From Noviherbaspirillum soli (lineage in GTDB: Bacteria; Pseudomonadota; Gammaproteobacteria; Burkholderiales; Burkholderiaceae_D), in contig NZ_JACYOX010000005.1 in NCBI RefSeq assembly GCF_015352955.1, positions 1-64,000 of the forward strand: a stretch of DNA of 64,000 bases, read 5' to 3'. The notes beneath the pieces are model-generated. The model was not told where the DNA came from and did not search any database. It saw nothing but the letters and a program-made list of their open reading frames with translations. The first letter of the stretch is position 1, and every line of letters begins with the position of its first letter. A program made the position numbers and the translations under genes. Positions 1-11,411 of this stretch are shown one piece after another.

Positions 1-79
1 TGAAGCCGCGCTGTCTCATCGTGGCAATGGTAATTCGGTCCTCAGGCTGAAGCTGCTGATAAGTGGTCGGTTTCTGCAT
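1..79 (-). CDS. IS30-family transposase, N-terminal fragment (cut by window edge)
   Basis: Only 26 codons are visible, starting at the ATG at 79. The peptide begins MQKPTTYQQLQPEDR and continues ITIATMRQRGF, which matches the N-terminal helix-turn-helix region of IS30 transposases, typically a Y-x-Q-L-x-x-E-[ED]-R start followed by a short helix. The catalytic DDE domain would lie before base 1. It cannot be judged whether the transposase is intact. The start lies just inside the probable terminal repeat, as usual for the family. Identification rests on this short motif and on the repeat-like flank. Confidence 0.6.
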   Translation of the reverse strand, partial: MQKPTTYQQLQPEDRITIATMRQRGF

Positions 80-127
80 GTGCACACTTTACAAGAAATG
101 GTGTTGCACTTCATATTTGAGGCCGCC
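1..127 (-). mobile_element. End of an IS30-family insertion sequence (partial)
   Basis: The first bases hold the 5' end of an IS30-like transposase gene read on the minus strand. Just upstream of it, at about 90-127, is a stretch that resembles the terminal inverted repeats of betaproteobacterial IS30 elements (it includes tggtgttgcacttc). The other end and any target duplication lie outside the window, so the right boundary near 127 is an estimate. The patch is visibly richer in AT than the rest of the window, which fits a mobile element. Confidence 0.6.
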
Positions 128-421
128 GCTTGATACCTTTCCGGCCTGGCCTTGCGGGTTCTCAGCGAGCGGAAAAAATGCCAATTCAATGGCAGCAAGA
201 GCTTTATTCTGGATGTTTTCTATCTCCTGCGGAGTCAGGATCAATTTTTCCAGAAAGAATTCGCCCCAGGTACGTTCACGCAGGTATAAGACCTCTTCAT
301 TTTTCCTACTGCGCACCTCGCTCAACCTTAACGGCGCCTTAGCCTTGTTAATAAGTCTTTGTGCGTTACGCAAAAAATCTTGGCATTGGGAGCTACTGAC
401 ACCGCTGATCTTGAGTTTCAT
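89..421 (-). pseudogene. Unknown protein, 3' end apparently replaced by the IS30 terminus
   Basis: A 110-codon reading frame starts with ATG at 421, preceded by an AGGAAA-type ribosome binding site; a longer frame reaches 565 but has no better start. I do not recognise the family. The protein is hydrophilic, with basic clusters near the N-terminus and a mixed-charge helical stretch in the middle, no signal peptide and no membrane segment. Its last 10-12 codons (GGLKYEVQHHFL) come from what looks like the IS30 inverted repeat, so the original C-terminus was probably lost and a new stop supplied by the element. Base composition is clearly lower in GC than neighbouring genes, which suggests horizontal origin. 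It could still be expressed as a truncated product. Confidence 0.45.
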
Positions 422-519
422 CTTTTCCTTTCTTACACAAAATAATTGGCACCGGCGATGTTGACCAAAGCCAACTTTCGGCACATCTTCGTACGCTTGA
501 ATAAAGGCAAAGTTCCTTA

Positions 520-562
520 GGCAATAAAAAACGGTGAAAGCGCCTACGCGCTTCCACCGTTT
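520..562 (-). terminator. Rho-independent terminator after lpdA
   Basis: An imperfect stem (aaacggtgaaagcgc pairing with gcgcttccaccgttt, one mismatch, CTAC loop) lies just past the lpdA stop. On the minus strand it is followed by TTTTTATT, the expected U-rich tail. It ends the aceE-aceF-bph-lpdA transcript. Confidence 0.8.
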
Positions 563-582
563 CATTTGACCGCCTTGCTAAC

Positions 583-2697
583 TTACTTCTTCTTCGGCAC
601 GTACAGATCCGTAATCACCCCCAGTCCCATCTCCGCCGCGAACATCGGCGTCTCCGACAGCGTCGGATGCGCATGCACTGTCAGCGCCAGGTCTTCCAGG
701 TCCGCGCCCATCTCCATCGCCAGCACAGTCTCGGCCAGCAGTTCACCCGCATTCACGCCGACGATGCCAGCGCCAATAATGCGCCTGGTTTCCGGGTCCC
801 ACAGCAGCTTGGTCATGCCGTCGTCGCGGCCCATGGCCAGCGCGCGGCCGGAGGCGGCCCAGGGGAAATTGGCCTTCTCATAGGGGATGCCCTGCGACTT
901 GGCGTCGTTCTCGGTCAGGCCCATCCATGCCACTTCGGGGTCGGTGTAGGCCACCGACGGGATGGTCATCGGGTCGAACTCGACCTTGTGGCCGCCGATC
1001 ACTTCCGCCGCCACCTTGGCCTCGTTGGTGGCCTTATGGGCCAGCATCGGGTCGCCGCAAATGTCGCCGATCGCATAGATGTGGCCGACGTTGGTGCGCT
1101 GCTGGCGGTCCACCGGGATGAAGCCGCGCTCGTTGACGATCACGCCCGCCTTCTCGGCGCCGATGTCGCGGCCGTTCGGGCGGCGGCCCACTGCCATCAG
1201 CACCATGTCGTAGAGCTGCGACTCTGCCGGCGCGCTGTCGCCCTCGAAGGTGGCCAGCAGGCCGTCCTCGCGCGCTTCCAGCCTGGTGACCTTGGTCTTC
1301 AGGTAGATGCCCTCGTAGCGCTTCTCGATGCGCTTCTGCAGCGGCTTGACGATGTCGCGGTCGGCGGCCGGGATCAGGCCGTCGGCGAATTCCACCACGG
1401 TGATTTTCGTGCCCAGCGCGTCATAGACGCAGGCCATTTCCAGGCCGATGATGCCGCCGCCGATCACCAGCATGCGCTTCGGGATCTGGCGCAGTTCCAG
1501 CGCGCCGGTGGAGTCGATCACGCGCGGATCGTCATACGGGAAGCCGGGAATGCGCGCCACCGACGAGCCGGCCGCGATGATCGCATTCTTGAAGGCGATG
1601 GTCTTGCTGCCCTCGGCGGTGTCCACGGTCAGGGTGTTGGCCGACGAGAACGCCGCCTTGCCATGCACCACCTGCACCTTGCGCGCGCGCGCGAGACCCG
1701 ACAGGCCGCCGGTCAGTTTCTTGACCACGCTGTCCTTCCAGCCGCGCAGGCCGTCGAGATCGATCTCGGGCGCGGACATCTTCACGCCGAAGTGCGACAT
1801 CTCCTCGGCTTCGGTGATCACCTTGGCTGCATGCAGCAGCGCCTTGGATGGGATGCAGCCCACGTTCAGGCAGACGCCGCCCAGCGAGGCATAGCGCTCC
1901 ACCAGCACCACTTTCTGGCCCAGGTCGGCGGCGCGGAAGGCGGCGGTGTAGCCGCCAGGGCCGGCGCCCAGCACCAGGGTTTCGCATTCGATGTCGGCCT
2001 GGCCGCTGAAGCTGGCGGCAGTCGGCGCCTGCACCGGCGCGGCGGCGGGGGCAGCAGAAGCTGCGGGGGCTGCGGCCGGAGCCGGAGCCGCGGCGGCGCC
2101 CTGCCCTTCCAGCACCAGCAATGGCGAACCCTTGGACACCTTGTCGCCCAGCTTGACCTTCAGCTCCTTGACCACGCCGGCATGGCTGGACGGAATCTCC
2201 ATGCTGGCCTTGTCGGACTCCACCGTGATCAGCGACTGGTCGACGCTGACGCTGTCGCCCGGCTTGACCAGCACCTCGATCACTTCCACTTCCTTGAAGT
2301 CGCCGATGTCGGGCACCTCGACATTGATGATGCCGCCGGCAGCGGCCGGGGCGGCTGCAGCCGGTGCAGGTGCGGGTGCAGCGGCAGGCGCCGGCGCAGC
2401 AGCAGGCGCCGGCGCAGCAGCGGGCGCGGCTGCGGCAGGCGCCGCCTGCTGCGCTTCGCCTTCCGTTTCCAGCATCAGCAGCAGCGAGCCTTCGGCCACC
2501 TTGTCGCCGAGCTTGACCTTCATTTCCCTGACCACGCCGGCCTGGCTGGACGGAATCTCCATGCTTGCCTTGTCCGACTCCACCGTGATCAGCGACTGGT
2601 CCACCGCAATCCGGTCGCCCGGCTTGACCAGCACCTCGATCACTTCCACTTCCTTGAAATCCCCGATGTCGGGAACCTTGATTTCAACCAGGCTCAT
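583..2697 (-). CDS. lpdA: Dihydrolipoyl dehydrogenase (E3) with two N-terminal lipoyl domains
   Basis: E3 reoxidises the dihydrolipoyl groups of the pyruvate dehydrogenase complex, passing electrons through a redox disulphide and FAD to NAD+. The 704-residue protein has two lipoyl domains (about residues 3-78 and 126-199), each with the [11 protein letters not shown] motif placing the lipoylated lysines at K43 and K163. Ala/Pro-rich linkers separate them. The FAD domain follows (GAGPGGY), then the redox motif [13 protein letters not shown] (C276/C281) and a C-terminal HAHPTLSE with the catalytic His. Most E3 enzymes are about 470 residues with no lipoyl domain; some betaproteobacteria and Neisseria carry one, so two is unusual. 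The ATG at 2697 is chosen for the GGAG site about 9 bases upstream. It is the last gene of the operon. Confidence 0.95.
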   Translation of the reverse strand: MSLVEIKVPDIGDFKEVEVIEVLVKPGDRIAVDQSLITVESDKASMEIPSSQAGVVREMKVKLGDKVAEGSLLLMLETEGEAQQAAPAAAAPAAAPAPAAAPAPAAAPAPAPAAAAPAAAGGIINVEVPDIGDFKEVEVIEVLVKPGDSVSVDQSLITVESDKASMEIPSSHAGVVKELKVKLGDKVSKGSPLLVLEGQGAAAAPAPAAAPAASAAPAAAPVQAPTAASFSGQADIECETLVLGAGPGGYTAAFRAADLGQKVVLVERYASLGGVCLNVGCIPSKALLHAAKVITEAEEMSHFGVKMSAPEIDLDGLRGWKDSVVKKLTGGLSGLARARKVQVVHGKAAFSSANTLTVDTAEGSKTIAFKNAIIAAGSSVARIPGFPYDDPRVIDSTGALELRQIPKRMLVIGGGIIGLEMACVYDALGTKITVVEFADGLIPAADRDIVKPLQKRIEKRYEGIYLKTKVTRLEAREDGLLATFEGDSAPAESQLYDMVLMAVGRRPNGRDIGAEKAGVIVNERGFIPVDRQQRTNVGHIYAIGDICGDPMLAHKATNEAKVAAEVIGGHKVEFDPMTIPSVAYTDPEVAWMGLTENDAKSQGIPYEKANFPWAASGRALAMGRDDGMTKLLWDPETRRIIGAGIVGVNAGELLAETVLAMEMGADLEDLALTVHAHPTLSETPMFAAEMGLGVITDLYVPKKK

Positions 2698-2791
2698 CAC
2701 ATAGCTCCATGTTCTGCCCGGGCCGCCCATCTGGCGCGCGCCGGGGAATTGTTATTGCTCCCTGCAGGGACAAAGCGGGAGGATGGGTGTT

Positions 2792-3358
2792 TCATTGCAT
2801 CGCGATACTGTGGATCTGCATGGGTCCGGCCGAATTCTTGTCGAACTCGATGCCGGCCGCCACGCCCACCTCGGCGATCCGGCGCGCCGAGTCCAGGCTG
2901 TCGTAGACCGCATGCATCGCGCCCAGCGCAAAGTTGCGGCCGCTGCCTATGCCCCAGAAACGGTCGAAGGCAAATACCTCGCGGTACGAATAGACGCCGA
3001 AGATGCCATGGGGATTGGCGATCAGCGAGATCAGCTGCGACGACTCGTACGGATCGTCCTCGTCTTCCCGGGTGTTGAGGAAATACTTTTCCTTCAGGAT
3101 GTTGTGCACCCGGGTATAGGTCTCGAAGACCTCGTCCTTGCTGCCCAGCCGGCAGTCGTCGCCCATCTCGGTCAGCACCTTGCGCATGACCGGAAAATGG
3201 GCGGTGGTGCCGGCCAGCGTGACCCAGGACGCGCCAACCTGGAAGATCTTGCTGTTGGCCTCGTAATTGCCGGGCAACCGGGTGTCGCCGAACGTCACCA
3301 GCGAATCGGCGGCGATCGCAACCTCTCCATTCTTTCTGACGACGACACAGGTAGTCAT
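2792..3358 (-). CDS. bph: Betaproteobacterial proteasome homologue (BPH), HslV-like Ntn-hydrolase
   Basis: This 188-residue protein belongs to the proteasome/HslV superfamily, most like the betaproteobacterial homologue BPH, known to form a double-ring self-compartmentalised particle. After Met removal the N-terminus would be Thr-Thr-Cys, giving the Thr nucleophile. Other active-site features are present: Asp18 in AADSLVTFGD, a lysine at K37 in the position of proteasome Lys33 after a short insertion, and the GSG motif in GIGSGRNFALGAMHAV. It is longer than HslV (about 175) and there is no HslU gene in the window. The ATG has a GGAG site (ttggagatccgcc). It lies between aceF (54 bases) and lpdA (94 bases) on the same strand, so it is probably co-transcribed with pyruvate dehydrogenase. 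Its partner and substrates are unknown. HslV proper is the less likely alternative. Confidence 0.85.
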   Translation of the reverse strand: MTTCVVVRKNGEVAIAADSLVTFGDTRLPGNYEANSKIFQVGASWVTLAGTTAHFPVMRKVLTEMGDDCRLGSKDEVFETYTRVHNILKEKYFLNTREDEDDPYESSQLISLIANPHGIFGVYSYREVFAFDRFWGIGSGRNFALGAMHAVYDSLDSARRIAEVGVAAGIEFDKNSAGPMQIHSIAMQ

Positions 3359-3412
3359 GGCGGATCTCCAAACGACGGGCGGCCGCGCAGGCTCCTCGGG
3401 CCGCCCTGCCCA

Positions 3413-4753
3413 TTACAGCAGCGTCTTGCGCATGTCGCCCAGCACTTCGGACAGGTAGACCGTGAAGCGGGCCGCCATCGCGCCATCGATCACGCGGTGG
3501 TCATAGGACAGCGAGGTCGGCATCATCAGGCGCGGCACGAACTGCTTGCCGTCCCAGACCGGCTTGAACTCGGACTTGGACAAGCCCAGGATCGCCACTT
3601 CCGGCGCATTGATGATGGGCGTGAACGCCGTGCCGCCGATGCCGCCCAGCGACGAGATGGTGAAGCTTGCGCCCTGCATGTCGGCTGGTTTCAGCTTGCC
3701 ATCGCGGGCCTGGGCCGACAGTTCGCCCATTTCCTGGGCGATCTGGGCAACGCCCTTCTTGTCGGCGTCCTTCACCACCGGCACCACCAGGCCGTTGGGC
3801 GTGTCGGCGGCGAAGCCGATGTGGTAGTACTGCTTCAGGATCAGGTTCTCGCCCTTGGCATCCAGCGAGGAATTGAAGACCGGGAATTTCTTCAGCGCGG
3901 CCACCGATGCCTTGATCACGAAGGCCAGCATGGTCAGCTTCACGCCCGACTTGGCCATCGCGGCATTGGCCGACTTGCGGAATTCCTCCAGCTCGGTGAT
4001 GTCGGCCTGGTCATACTGGGTCACGTGCGGAATCATCACCCAGTTGCGGTGCAGGTTCGGTCCGCTGATCTTCTTGATGCGCGACAGCGGCTGCAGTTCG
4101 GTCGCGCCGAACTTGGAGAAATCCAGCGACGGCCATGGCAGCAGGTCCAGGCCCACGCCGCTGCCCTTGGCAGCCGAGGCAGGCGCCGCGGCTGCGGCAG
4201 CGCCGCCGGCGATCACGCCCTTCACATAGCCCTGCACGTCCTGCTGGGTGATGCGGCCTTTCGGGCCGCTGCCCTTGACCTGGGTCAGGTCGACGCCCAG
4301 TTCGCGGGCGAACTTGCGGATCGAAGGCGACGCGTGCGGCTTGATGCCGTTGGCCGAGGCCACCGGCGCGGCCGGTGCGGCAGCGGGTGCCGGCGCAGGC
4401 GCGGCGGCGGGCGCAGGCGCTGCCGCCGGTGCCGGTGCTGCCGGCGCGGCTGCTGCGGGCGCGGGCGCCGGTGCGGCTGCTGCAGGCGCCGGAGCAGCCG
4501 GCGCTGCCGCCGCGCCCTCGGTTTCCAGCATCAGCACCAGCGTGCCTTCGGCCACCTTGTCGCCCAGCTTGACCTTCAGTTCCTTGACCACGCCGGCCTG
4601 GCTGGACGGGATCTCCATGCTGGCCTTGTCCGACTCGACCGTGATCAGCGACTGGTCCACCGCCACCGTGTCGCCCGGCTTGACCAGCACCTCAATGACT
4701 TCGACTTCCTTGAAATCGCCGATATCCGGGACTTTGACTTCCACCATGCTCAT
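3413..4753 (-). CDS. aceF: Dihydrolipoamide acetyltransferase (E2 of pyruvate dehydrogenase)
   Basis: E2 transfers the acetyl group from lipoyl-lysine to CoA and forms the structural core of the PDH complex. The 446-residue protein has one lipoyl domain (about 3-78, [11 protein letters not shown] with K43), a long Ala/Pro-rich flexible linker, a peripheral-subunit-binding domain ([20 protein letters not shown]) and a catalytic acyltransferase domain ending with the active-site motif SYDHRVIDG. It has only one lipoyl domain, whereas many proteobacterial E2 proteins have two or three; the missing copies seem to be carried by the neighbouring E3. Its lipoyl domain is almost identical to those of LpdA at both protein and DNA level. 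It lies 130 bases downstream of aceE. Confidence 0.96.
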   Translation of the reverse strand: MSMVEVKVPDIGDFKEVEVIEVLVKPGDTVAVDQSLITVESDKASMEIPSSQAGVVKELKVKLGDKVAEGTLVLMLETEGAAAAPAAPAPAAAAPAPAPAAAAPAAPAPAAAPAPAAAPAPAPAAAPAAPVASANGIKPHASPSIRKFARELGVDLTQVKGSGPKGRITQQDVQGYVKGVIAGGAAAAAAPASAAKGSGVGLDLLPWPSLDFSKFGATELQPLSRIKKISGPNLHRNWVMIPHVTQYDQADITELEEFRKSANAAMAKSGVKLTMLAFVIKASVAALKKFPVFNSSLDAKGENLILKQYYHIGFAADTPNGLVVPVVKDADKKGVAQIAQEMGELSAQARDGKLKPADMQGASFTISSLGGIGGTAFTPIINAPEVAILGLSKSEFKPVWDGKQFVPRLMMPTSLSYDHRVIDGAMAARFTVYLSEVLGDMRKTLL

Positions 4754-4883
4754 TGTTCTAGCTCCGTTTTATGTCCGCCGCATTCCAAAAAAAGTCCGGG
4801 AAAGGAAGCGCCGCGGCATGGCTGCCGTGATGCTTGCGGTTCCCGGACCCGTTTGGGCATGACAGGGGATTCGTTAGTCTTGT

Positions 4884-7580
<2,697 letters not shown>

Positions 7581-7668
7581 CGTGCGTCTCCTATCTTTGC
7601 CGGATTGGTTTAGACATCGCGGGCGTGGGTTTGTTACAGGCGTGACTTATGGGAAGAACAACCCGCGC

Positions 7669-7696
7669 ATTTTATCAGCGAAATTTAAAATTTCAA
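7669..7696 (-). promoter_or_regulatory. Predicted sigma-70 promoter of aceE
   Basis: On the minus strand a TTGAAA -35 box (7691-7696) and a TAAAAT -10 box (7669-7674) are separated by 16 bases, about 90 bases before the aceE ATG. This is the best promoter-like sequence in the aceE-folD divergent region. Confidence 0.65.
7680..7694. promoter_or_regulatory. AT-rich palindrome overlapping the aceE promoter (candidate operator)
   Basis: A perfect 7-base inverted repeat, gaaattt-a-aaatttc, sits in the spacer and -35 box of the predicted aceE promoter, an ideal place for a repressor. The regulator is not identified and no regulatory gene of the PdhR type lies next to it. Confidence 0.5.
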
Positions 7697-7824
7697 ACTA
7701 CGATATACGTTTTCATAATGTGGAATTTAGTGTGCAGCGCAACATCGGCTGCGCCGTGTTCCCGGAGCGGCAAGCGCCCAAGCCCCCTTATAATCCGGTT
7801 TTCCAACCGCAACCTCCCTTCATC

Positions 7825-8670
7825 ATGTCTGCACAAATCATCAATGGCACCCTGCTCTCCCAACAACTGCGCACCGACGTCGCGCGCCGCGCCGCCGCGC
7901 TGAGCGCGCAAGGACGCCAGCCGGGCCTGGCCGTGGTGCTGGTGGGCGACAATCCCGCCTCCCAGGTATATGTGCGCAACAAGGTGAAAGCATGCGAGGA
8001 CAATGGCCTCCATTCCGTGCTGGAGAAATACGACGCCACGCTGTCGGAGGCGCAGCTGCTGGAACGCATCGCCGCGCTGAATGCCGACCCGAAGATCAAC
8101 GGCATCCTGGTGCAACTGCCGCTGCCGGCCCATATCGACTCGCACAAGGTGCTGGAAGCGATCGCACCGGAAAAGGACGTCGACGGCTTTCATATCAGCA
8201 ATGCCGGCCTGCTGATGACGGGCCAGCCGCTGTTTCGTCCCTGCACGCCCTACGGCGTGATGAAGATGCTGGAATCGATCGAGTACCCGGTGCGCGGCGC
8301 CCATGCGGTGGTGGTCGGCGCCTCCAACATCGTCGGCAAGCCGCAGGCCATGCTGCTCTTGCAGGCGGGCGCCACGGTCACCATCTGCAACTCCAAGACC
8401 CGCGACCTGGGCCACCATACCCGCCAGGCCGACATCCTGGTGGTGGCCACCGGCAAGCGCAACATCGTCACCGCCGACATGATCAAACCGGGCGCGGTCG
8501 TCATCGACGTTGGCATGAACCGGGACGACAACGGTAAATTGTGCGGAGACGTCGATTTTGAAAACGCCAAGGAAGTCGCCGGCTGGATCACGCCCGTGCC
8601 GGGCGGGGTCGGCCCGATGACCATCACCATGCTGCTGGTAAACACCATAGAAGCCGCCGAGAGAACCTGA
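7825..8670 (+). CDS. folD: Bifunctional methylenetetrahydrofolate dehydrogenase/cyclohydrolase
   Basis: FolD interconverts 5,10-methylene-, 5,10-methenyl- and 10-formyl-tetrahydrofolate in the cytosol and so feeds purine synthesis and initiator formylation. The 281-residue length is typical. Signature parts are visible: [19 protein letters not shown] near residue 42 with the catalytic-type lysine, the NAD(P)-binding [14 protein letters not shown] near 168, and the C-terminal [10 protein letters not shown]. The ATG at 7825 lies about 30 bases after a TATAAT box (7789-7794). The prlC start follows the stop by only 4 bases, so the two are probably co-transcribed. The gene is divergent from aceE. 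Confidence 0.97.
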   Translation: MSAQIINGTLLSQQLRTDVARRAAALSAQGRQPGLAVVLVGDNPASQVYVRNKVKACEDNGLHSVLEKYDATLSEAQLLERIAALNADPKINGILVQLPLPAHIDSHKVLEAIAPEKDVDGFHISNAGLLMTGQPLFRPCTPYGVMKMLESIEYPVRGAHAVVVGASNIVGKPQAMLLLQAGATVTICNSKTRDLGHHTRQADILVVATGKRNIVTADMIKPGAVVIDVGMNRDDNGKLCGDVDFENAKEVAGWITPVPGGVGPMTITMLLVNTIEAAERT

Positions 8671-8674
8671 ACCC

Positions 8675-10741
8675 ATGAATGCACAGACCAATCCCCTGCT
8701 CGACTTTTCCGACCTGCCGCGCTTCGACACTTTCGCGCCCGGGTTCGTCACCCCCGCCATCGACAGCCTGCTGAGTGAATGCCGCGAGGTGGTGGCGCGG
8801 CTGGAAGCCTCCACCGACCCGGCCAGCTGGACCAGTTTCGTGGAGCCGCTGGAACAGGCAACCGAGAAGCTGGGCCGGGCATGGGGCGTGGTCGGGCATC
8901 TGAACGCGGTGGTGGACACGCCGGAACTGCGCGCGGTATACAACGAGAATCAGCCCAGGGTCACCGAGTTCTGGACCGCGCTGGCGCAGAATCCGGCGCT
9001 GTTCGAGAAATACAAGGCATTGAAGAACAGTGCCGACTTCGCCACGCTGACGCCGGCGCGCAAGAAGATCATCGAGAATGCGCTGCGCGACTTCCATCTC
9101 GGCGGCGCCGACCTGCCGGACGACAAGAAGGCGCGCTTTGCAACAATCCAGGAACGCCAGGCGGAACTGGCCACCAAATTCTCGGAAAACGTGCTCGACG
9201 CGACCAATGCCTACGAATTGATCGTCGAGGATGAGGCACGCCTGTCCGGCCTGCCCGACGACGTACGCCAGGCCGCCCGCGCCTCCGCTGAAAAGGCCGG
9301 CAAGCCGGGCTACCGCTTCACCCTGCATTTCCCCTCCTATTTCCCGGTGCTGCAGTATGCAAACGACCGCGCGCTGCGCGAGACCATCTACCGCGACAAC
9401 GCCACCAAGGCATCCGAACTGGGCGCCAAGCCGGAGTGGGACAACACCGCCCTCATCAGCGAGATGCTGCAGCTGCGGCAGGAGGAAGCCCAGCTGCTGG
9501 GCTACAGCAACTATGCCGAAGTGTCGCTGGTGCCCAAGATGGCCGAGACGCCGCAGCAGGTGATCGGCTTTCTGGAAGACCTGGCGCAGCGCGCCCGCCC
9601 CTTCGCCGAAAAGGACCTGGAGGAAGTGCGCGCCTTCGCCAGGGCGGAACTGGGCATAGACCAGCTCGAAGCCTGGGACCTGGCCTATGCCTCGGAAAAG
9701 CTGCGTCAGAAGCGGTATGCGTTTTCGGAGCAGGAGGTCAAGCAGTACTTCCCGGAGCACAAGGTGGTGGACGGCCTGTTCCGCCTGATCGAAAAGCTGT
9801 TTTCGGTGAAGATCGCGCCGGACAGCGCGCCGGTCTGGCACAAGGATGTGAGCTTCTTCCGCATCGAACGCGACGGCCGCCTGCTGGGCCAGTTCTACCT
9901 CGACCTGTATGCCCGCACCTACAAGCGCGGCGGCGCCTGGATGAACGACGCCCGCGGCCGCCGTCTCGCCGGCGAAGCGGTGCAGACGCCGGTTGCCTAC
10001 CTGACCTGCAACTTCACCGAGCCGGCAGTGGTCGACGGCAAGGCGCGGCCGGCGCTGTTCACCCACGATGAAGTCAACACTCTGTTCCATGAATTCGGCC
10101 ATGGCCTGCATCACATGCTGACCCAGGTCGACGAGCTGGGGGTGTCCGGCATTTCCGGCGTGGAGTGGGATGCGGTCGAGCTGCCCTCCCAGTTCATGGA
10201 AAACTTCTGCTGGGAATGGGACGTGCTGCAGAACATGAGCGCCCATATCGACACCGGAGCACCGCTGCCACGCGCGTTGTTCGACAAGATGACCGCGGCC
10301 AAGAACTTCCAGTCCGGCCTGCAGATGCTGCGCCAGGTCGAGTTCTCGCTGTTCGACATGCACCTGCACTACGACTACGACCCACGCGGCCAGCGCAGCG
10401 TGCAGGACGTGCTGGACGACGTGCGCCGCCGCTTCGCGGTGATGATCCCGCCATCCTTCAATCGCTTCCAGAATTCCTTCGGCCATATCTTCGCCGGCGG
10501 TTACGCGGCCGGCTACTACAGCTACAAATGGGCCGAGGTGCTGTCCGCCGATGCCTACAGCGCCTTCGAGGAAGCCAGCGGCAGCGGCGACGAGGAACAT
10601 CTGGCCGAAGCCGGCCGCCGCTTCCTGGCGGAGATCCTGTCGGTTGGCGGCTCGCGCCCGGCGCTGGAATCGTTCAAGGCCTTCCGCGGCCGCGAACCCG
10701 AAATCGATGCGCTGCTGCGGCACAGCGGCATGACGGCCTGA
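8675..10741 (+). CDS. prlC: Oligopeptidase A (M3 family zinc metallopeptidase)
   Basis: PrlC hydrolyses short peptides in the cytosol, including signal-peptide fragments and products of larger proteases. The 688-residue protein is of normal length and carries the M3 zinc-binding motif FHEFGHGLHHML near residue 472, with the downstream Glu ligand region GISGVEWDAVELPSQ typical of thimet-type oligopeptidases. It starts 4 bases after folD, which implies translational coupling. Its stop codon shares its last base with an in-frame-looking ATG of the following gene, but a better start for that gene lies 30 bases further on. Nothing is unusual in the active site. Confidence 0.96.
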   Translation: MNAQTNPLLDFSDLPRFDTFAPGFVTPAIDSLLSECREVVARLEASTDPASWTSFVEPLEQATEKLGRAWGVVGHLNAVVDTPELRAVYNENQPRVTEFWTALAQNPALFEKYKALKNSADFATLTPARKKIIENALRDFHLGGADLPDDKKARFATIQERQAELATKFSENVLDATNAYELIVEDEARLSGLPDDVRQAARASAEKAGKPGYRFTLHFPSYFPVLQYANDRALRETIYRDNATKASELGAKPEWDNTALISEMLQLRQEEAQLLGYSNYAEVSLVPKMAETPQQVIGFLEDLAQRARPFAEKDLEEVRAFARAELGIDQLEAWDLAYASEKLRQKRYAFSEQEVKQYFPEHKVVDGLFRLIEKLFSVKIAPDSAPVWHKDVSFFRIERDGRLLGQFYLDLYARTYKRGGAWMNDARGRRLAGEAVQTPVAYLTCNFTEPAVVDGKARPALFTHDEVNTLFHEFGHGLHHMLTQVDELGVSGISGVEWDAVELPSQFMENFCWEWDVLQNMSAHIDTGAPLPRALFDKMTAAKNFQSGLQMLRQVEFSLFDMHLHYDYDPRGQRSVQDVLDDVRRRFAVMIPPSFNRFQNSFGHIFAGGYAAGYYSYKWAEVLSADAYSAFEEASGSGDEEHLAEAGRRFLAEILSVGGSRPALESFKAFRGREPEIDALLRHSGMTA

Positions 10742-10770
10742 TGCCAAGGCTGGGAGCCAGGAAAATCACG

Positions 10771-11397
10771 ATGACCAGGAACATCTCACTGCTGCCGATC
10801 GCCCTGCTGGCCTGCGCCACGCTGGCCCAGGCCGAGCTTTACAAGTCGGTCGGTCCGGACGGACGCGTCACCTACAGCGACACGCCCACCGCCAAGGCCC
10901 AGCCGGTCGATACCCGCAAGGCGCCGGCCGCTTCCGTCAGCGGCACCGCTCTGCCCTATGAACTGGCGCTGGTGGCCAAGGCGCACCCGGTGACGCTGTA
11001 CACCTCAGACAAGTGCCCGCCCTGCTTCTCCGCGCGCAACCTGCTGGCCAGGCGCGGCATTCCCCATGTCGAGAAAACCGTCAGCAGCAATGAGGACATT
11101 GCGGCTCTTGCCGCCGTTGCCGGCGAGGCGCGCCTGCCATTGCTGACCATAGGCGCAGTCAAGGAACAGGGCTTCGAGGAAGGTGTCTGGAACCGGGCAT
11201 TGTCGGCGGCAGGGTATCCGCAAACCAGCCAGTTGCCGGCCAGCTGGCGCAATCCGCCGCCCCAGGCCGCGGCGCCGGCCCAGGCCGAACCGGCGCCGCC
11301 TCCCTCGGCGCCGGTTGCCCAGCGTCGTGAGCCGGCCGGTCTTCCAGCCGAAGCGCCGCCGCCGGCCGGCAAGGCGCCGCCGGGATTCCGGTTTTGA
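10771..11397 (+). CDS. Exported DUF4124/glutaredoxin-like protein with Pro-rich tail
   Basis: The 208-residue protein starts with a signal peptide (MTRNISLLPIALLACATLAQA), then a DUF4124-type segment (LYKSVGPDGRVTYSDTP) and a glutaredoxin/thioredoxin-like domain with a CPPC motif in YTSDKCPPCFSARNLLARRG. The last 60 residues are Pro/Ala-rich. This suggests a periplasmic thiol-disulphide protein; its substrate is unknown. The ATG at 10771 is preferred over one at 10741 because it begins a clean signal peptide and has AGGA upstream. It sits between prlC and holC, probably in the same transcript. Proteins with this architecture are common in Burkholderiales and mostly uncharacterised. Confidence 0.75.
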   Translation: MTRNISLLPIALLACATLAQAELYKSVGPDGRVTYSDTPTAKAQPVDTRKAPAASVSGTALPYELALVAKAHPVTLYTSDKCPPCFSARNLLARRGIPHVEKTVSSNEDIAALAAVAGEARLPLLTIGAVKEQGFEEGVWNRALSAAGYPQTSQLPASWRNPPPQAAAPAQAEPAPPPSAPVAQRREPAGLPAEAPPPAGKAPPGFRF

Positions 11398-11411
11398 GCC
11401 AGGCAACGGCA

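Noticed and set aside
667-3078. Very long plus-strand open frame over lpdA and bph
   Set aside because: Frames antisense to GC-rich genes remain open by codon bias; the translation is rich in His, Arg, Ala and Gln, with no domain, and the minus-strand genes are certain.
2792-3358. Naming the proteasome-like gene hslV
   Set aside because: Length, the short insertion before the active-site lysine and the lack of hslU favour BPH; hslVU is usually a two-gene unit.
2460-4753. Ala/Pro-rich repeats in lpdA and aceF as a tandem-repeat locus under slippage
   Set aside because: They are ordinary flexible linkers of lipoyl proteins; the DNA repeat units are too diverse to count as microsatellites.
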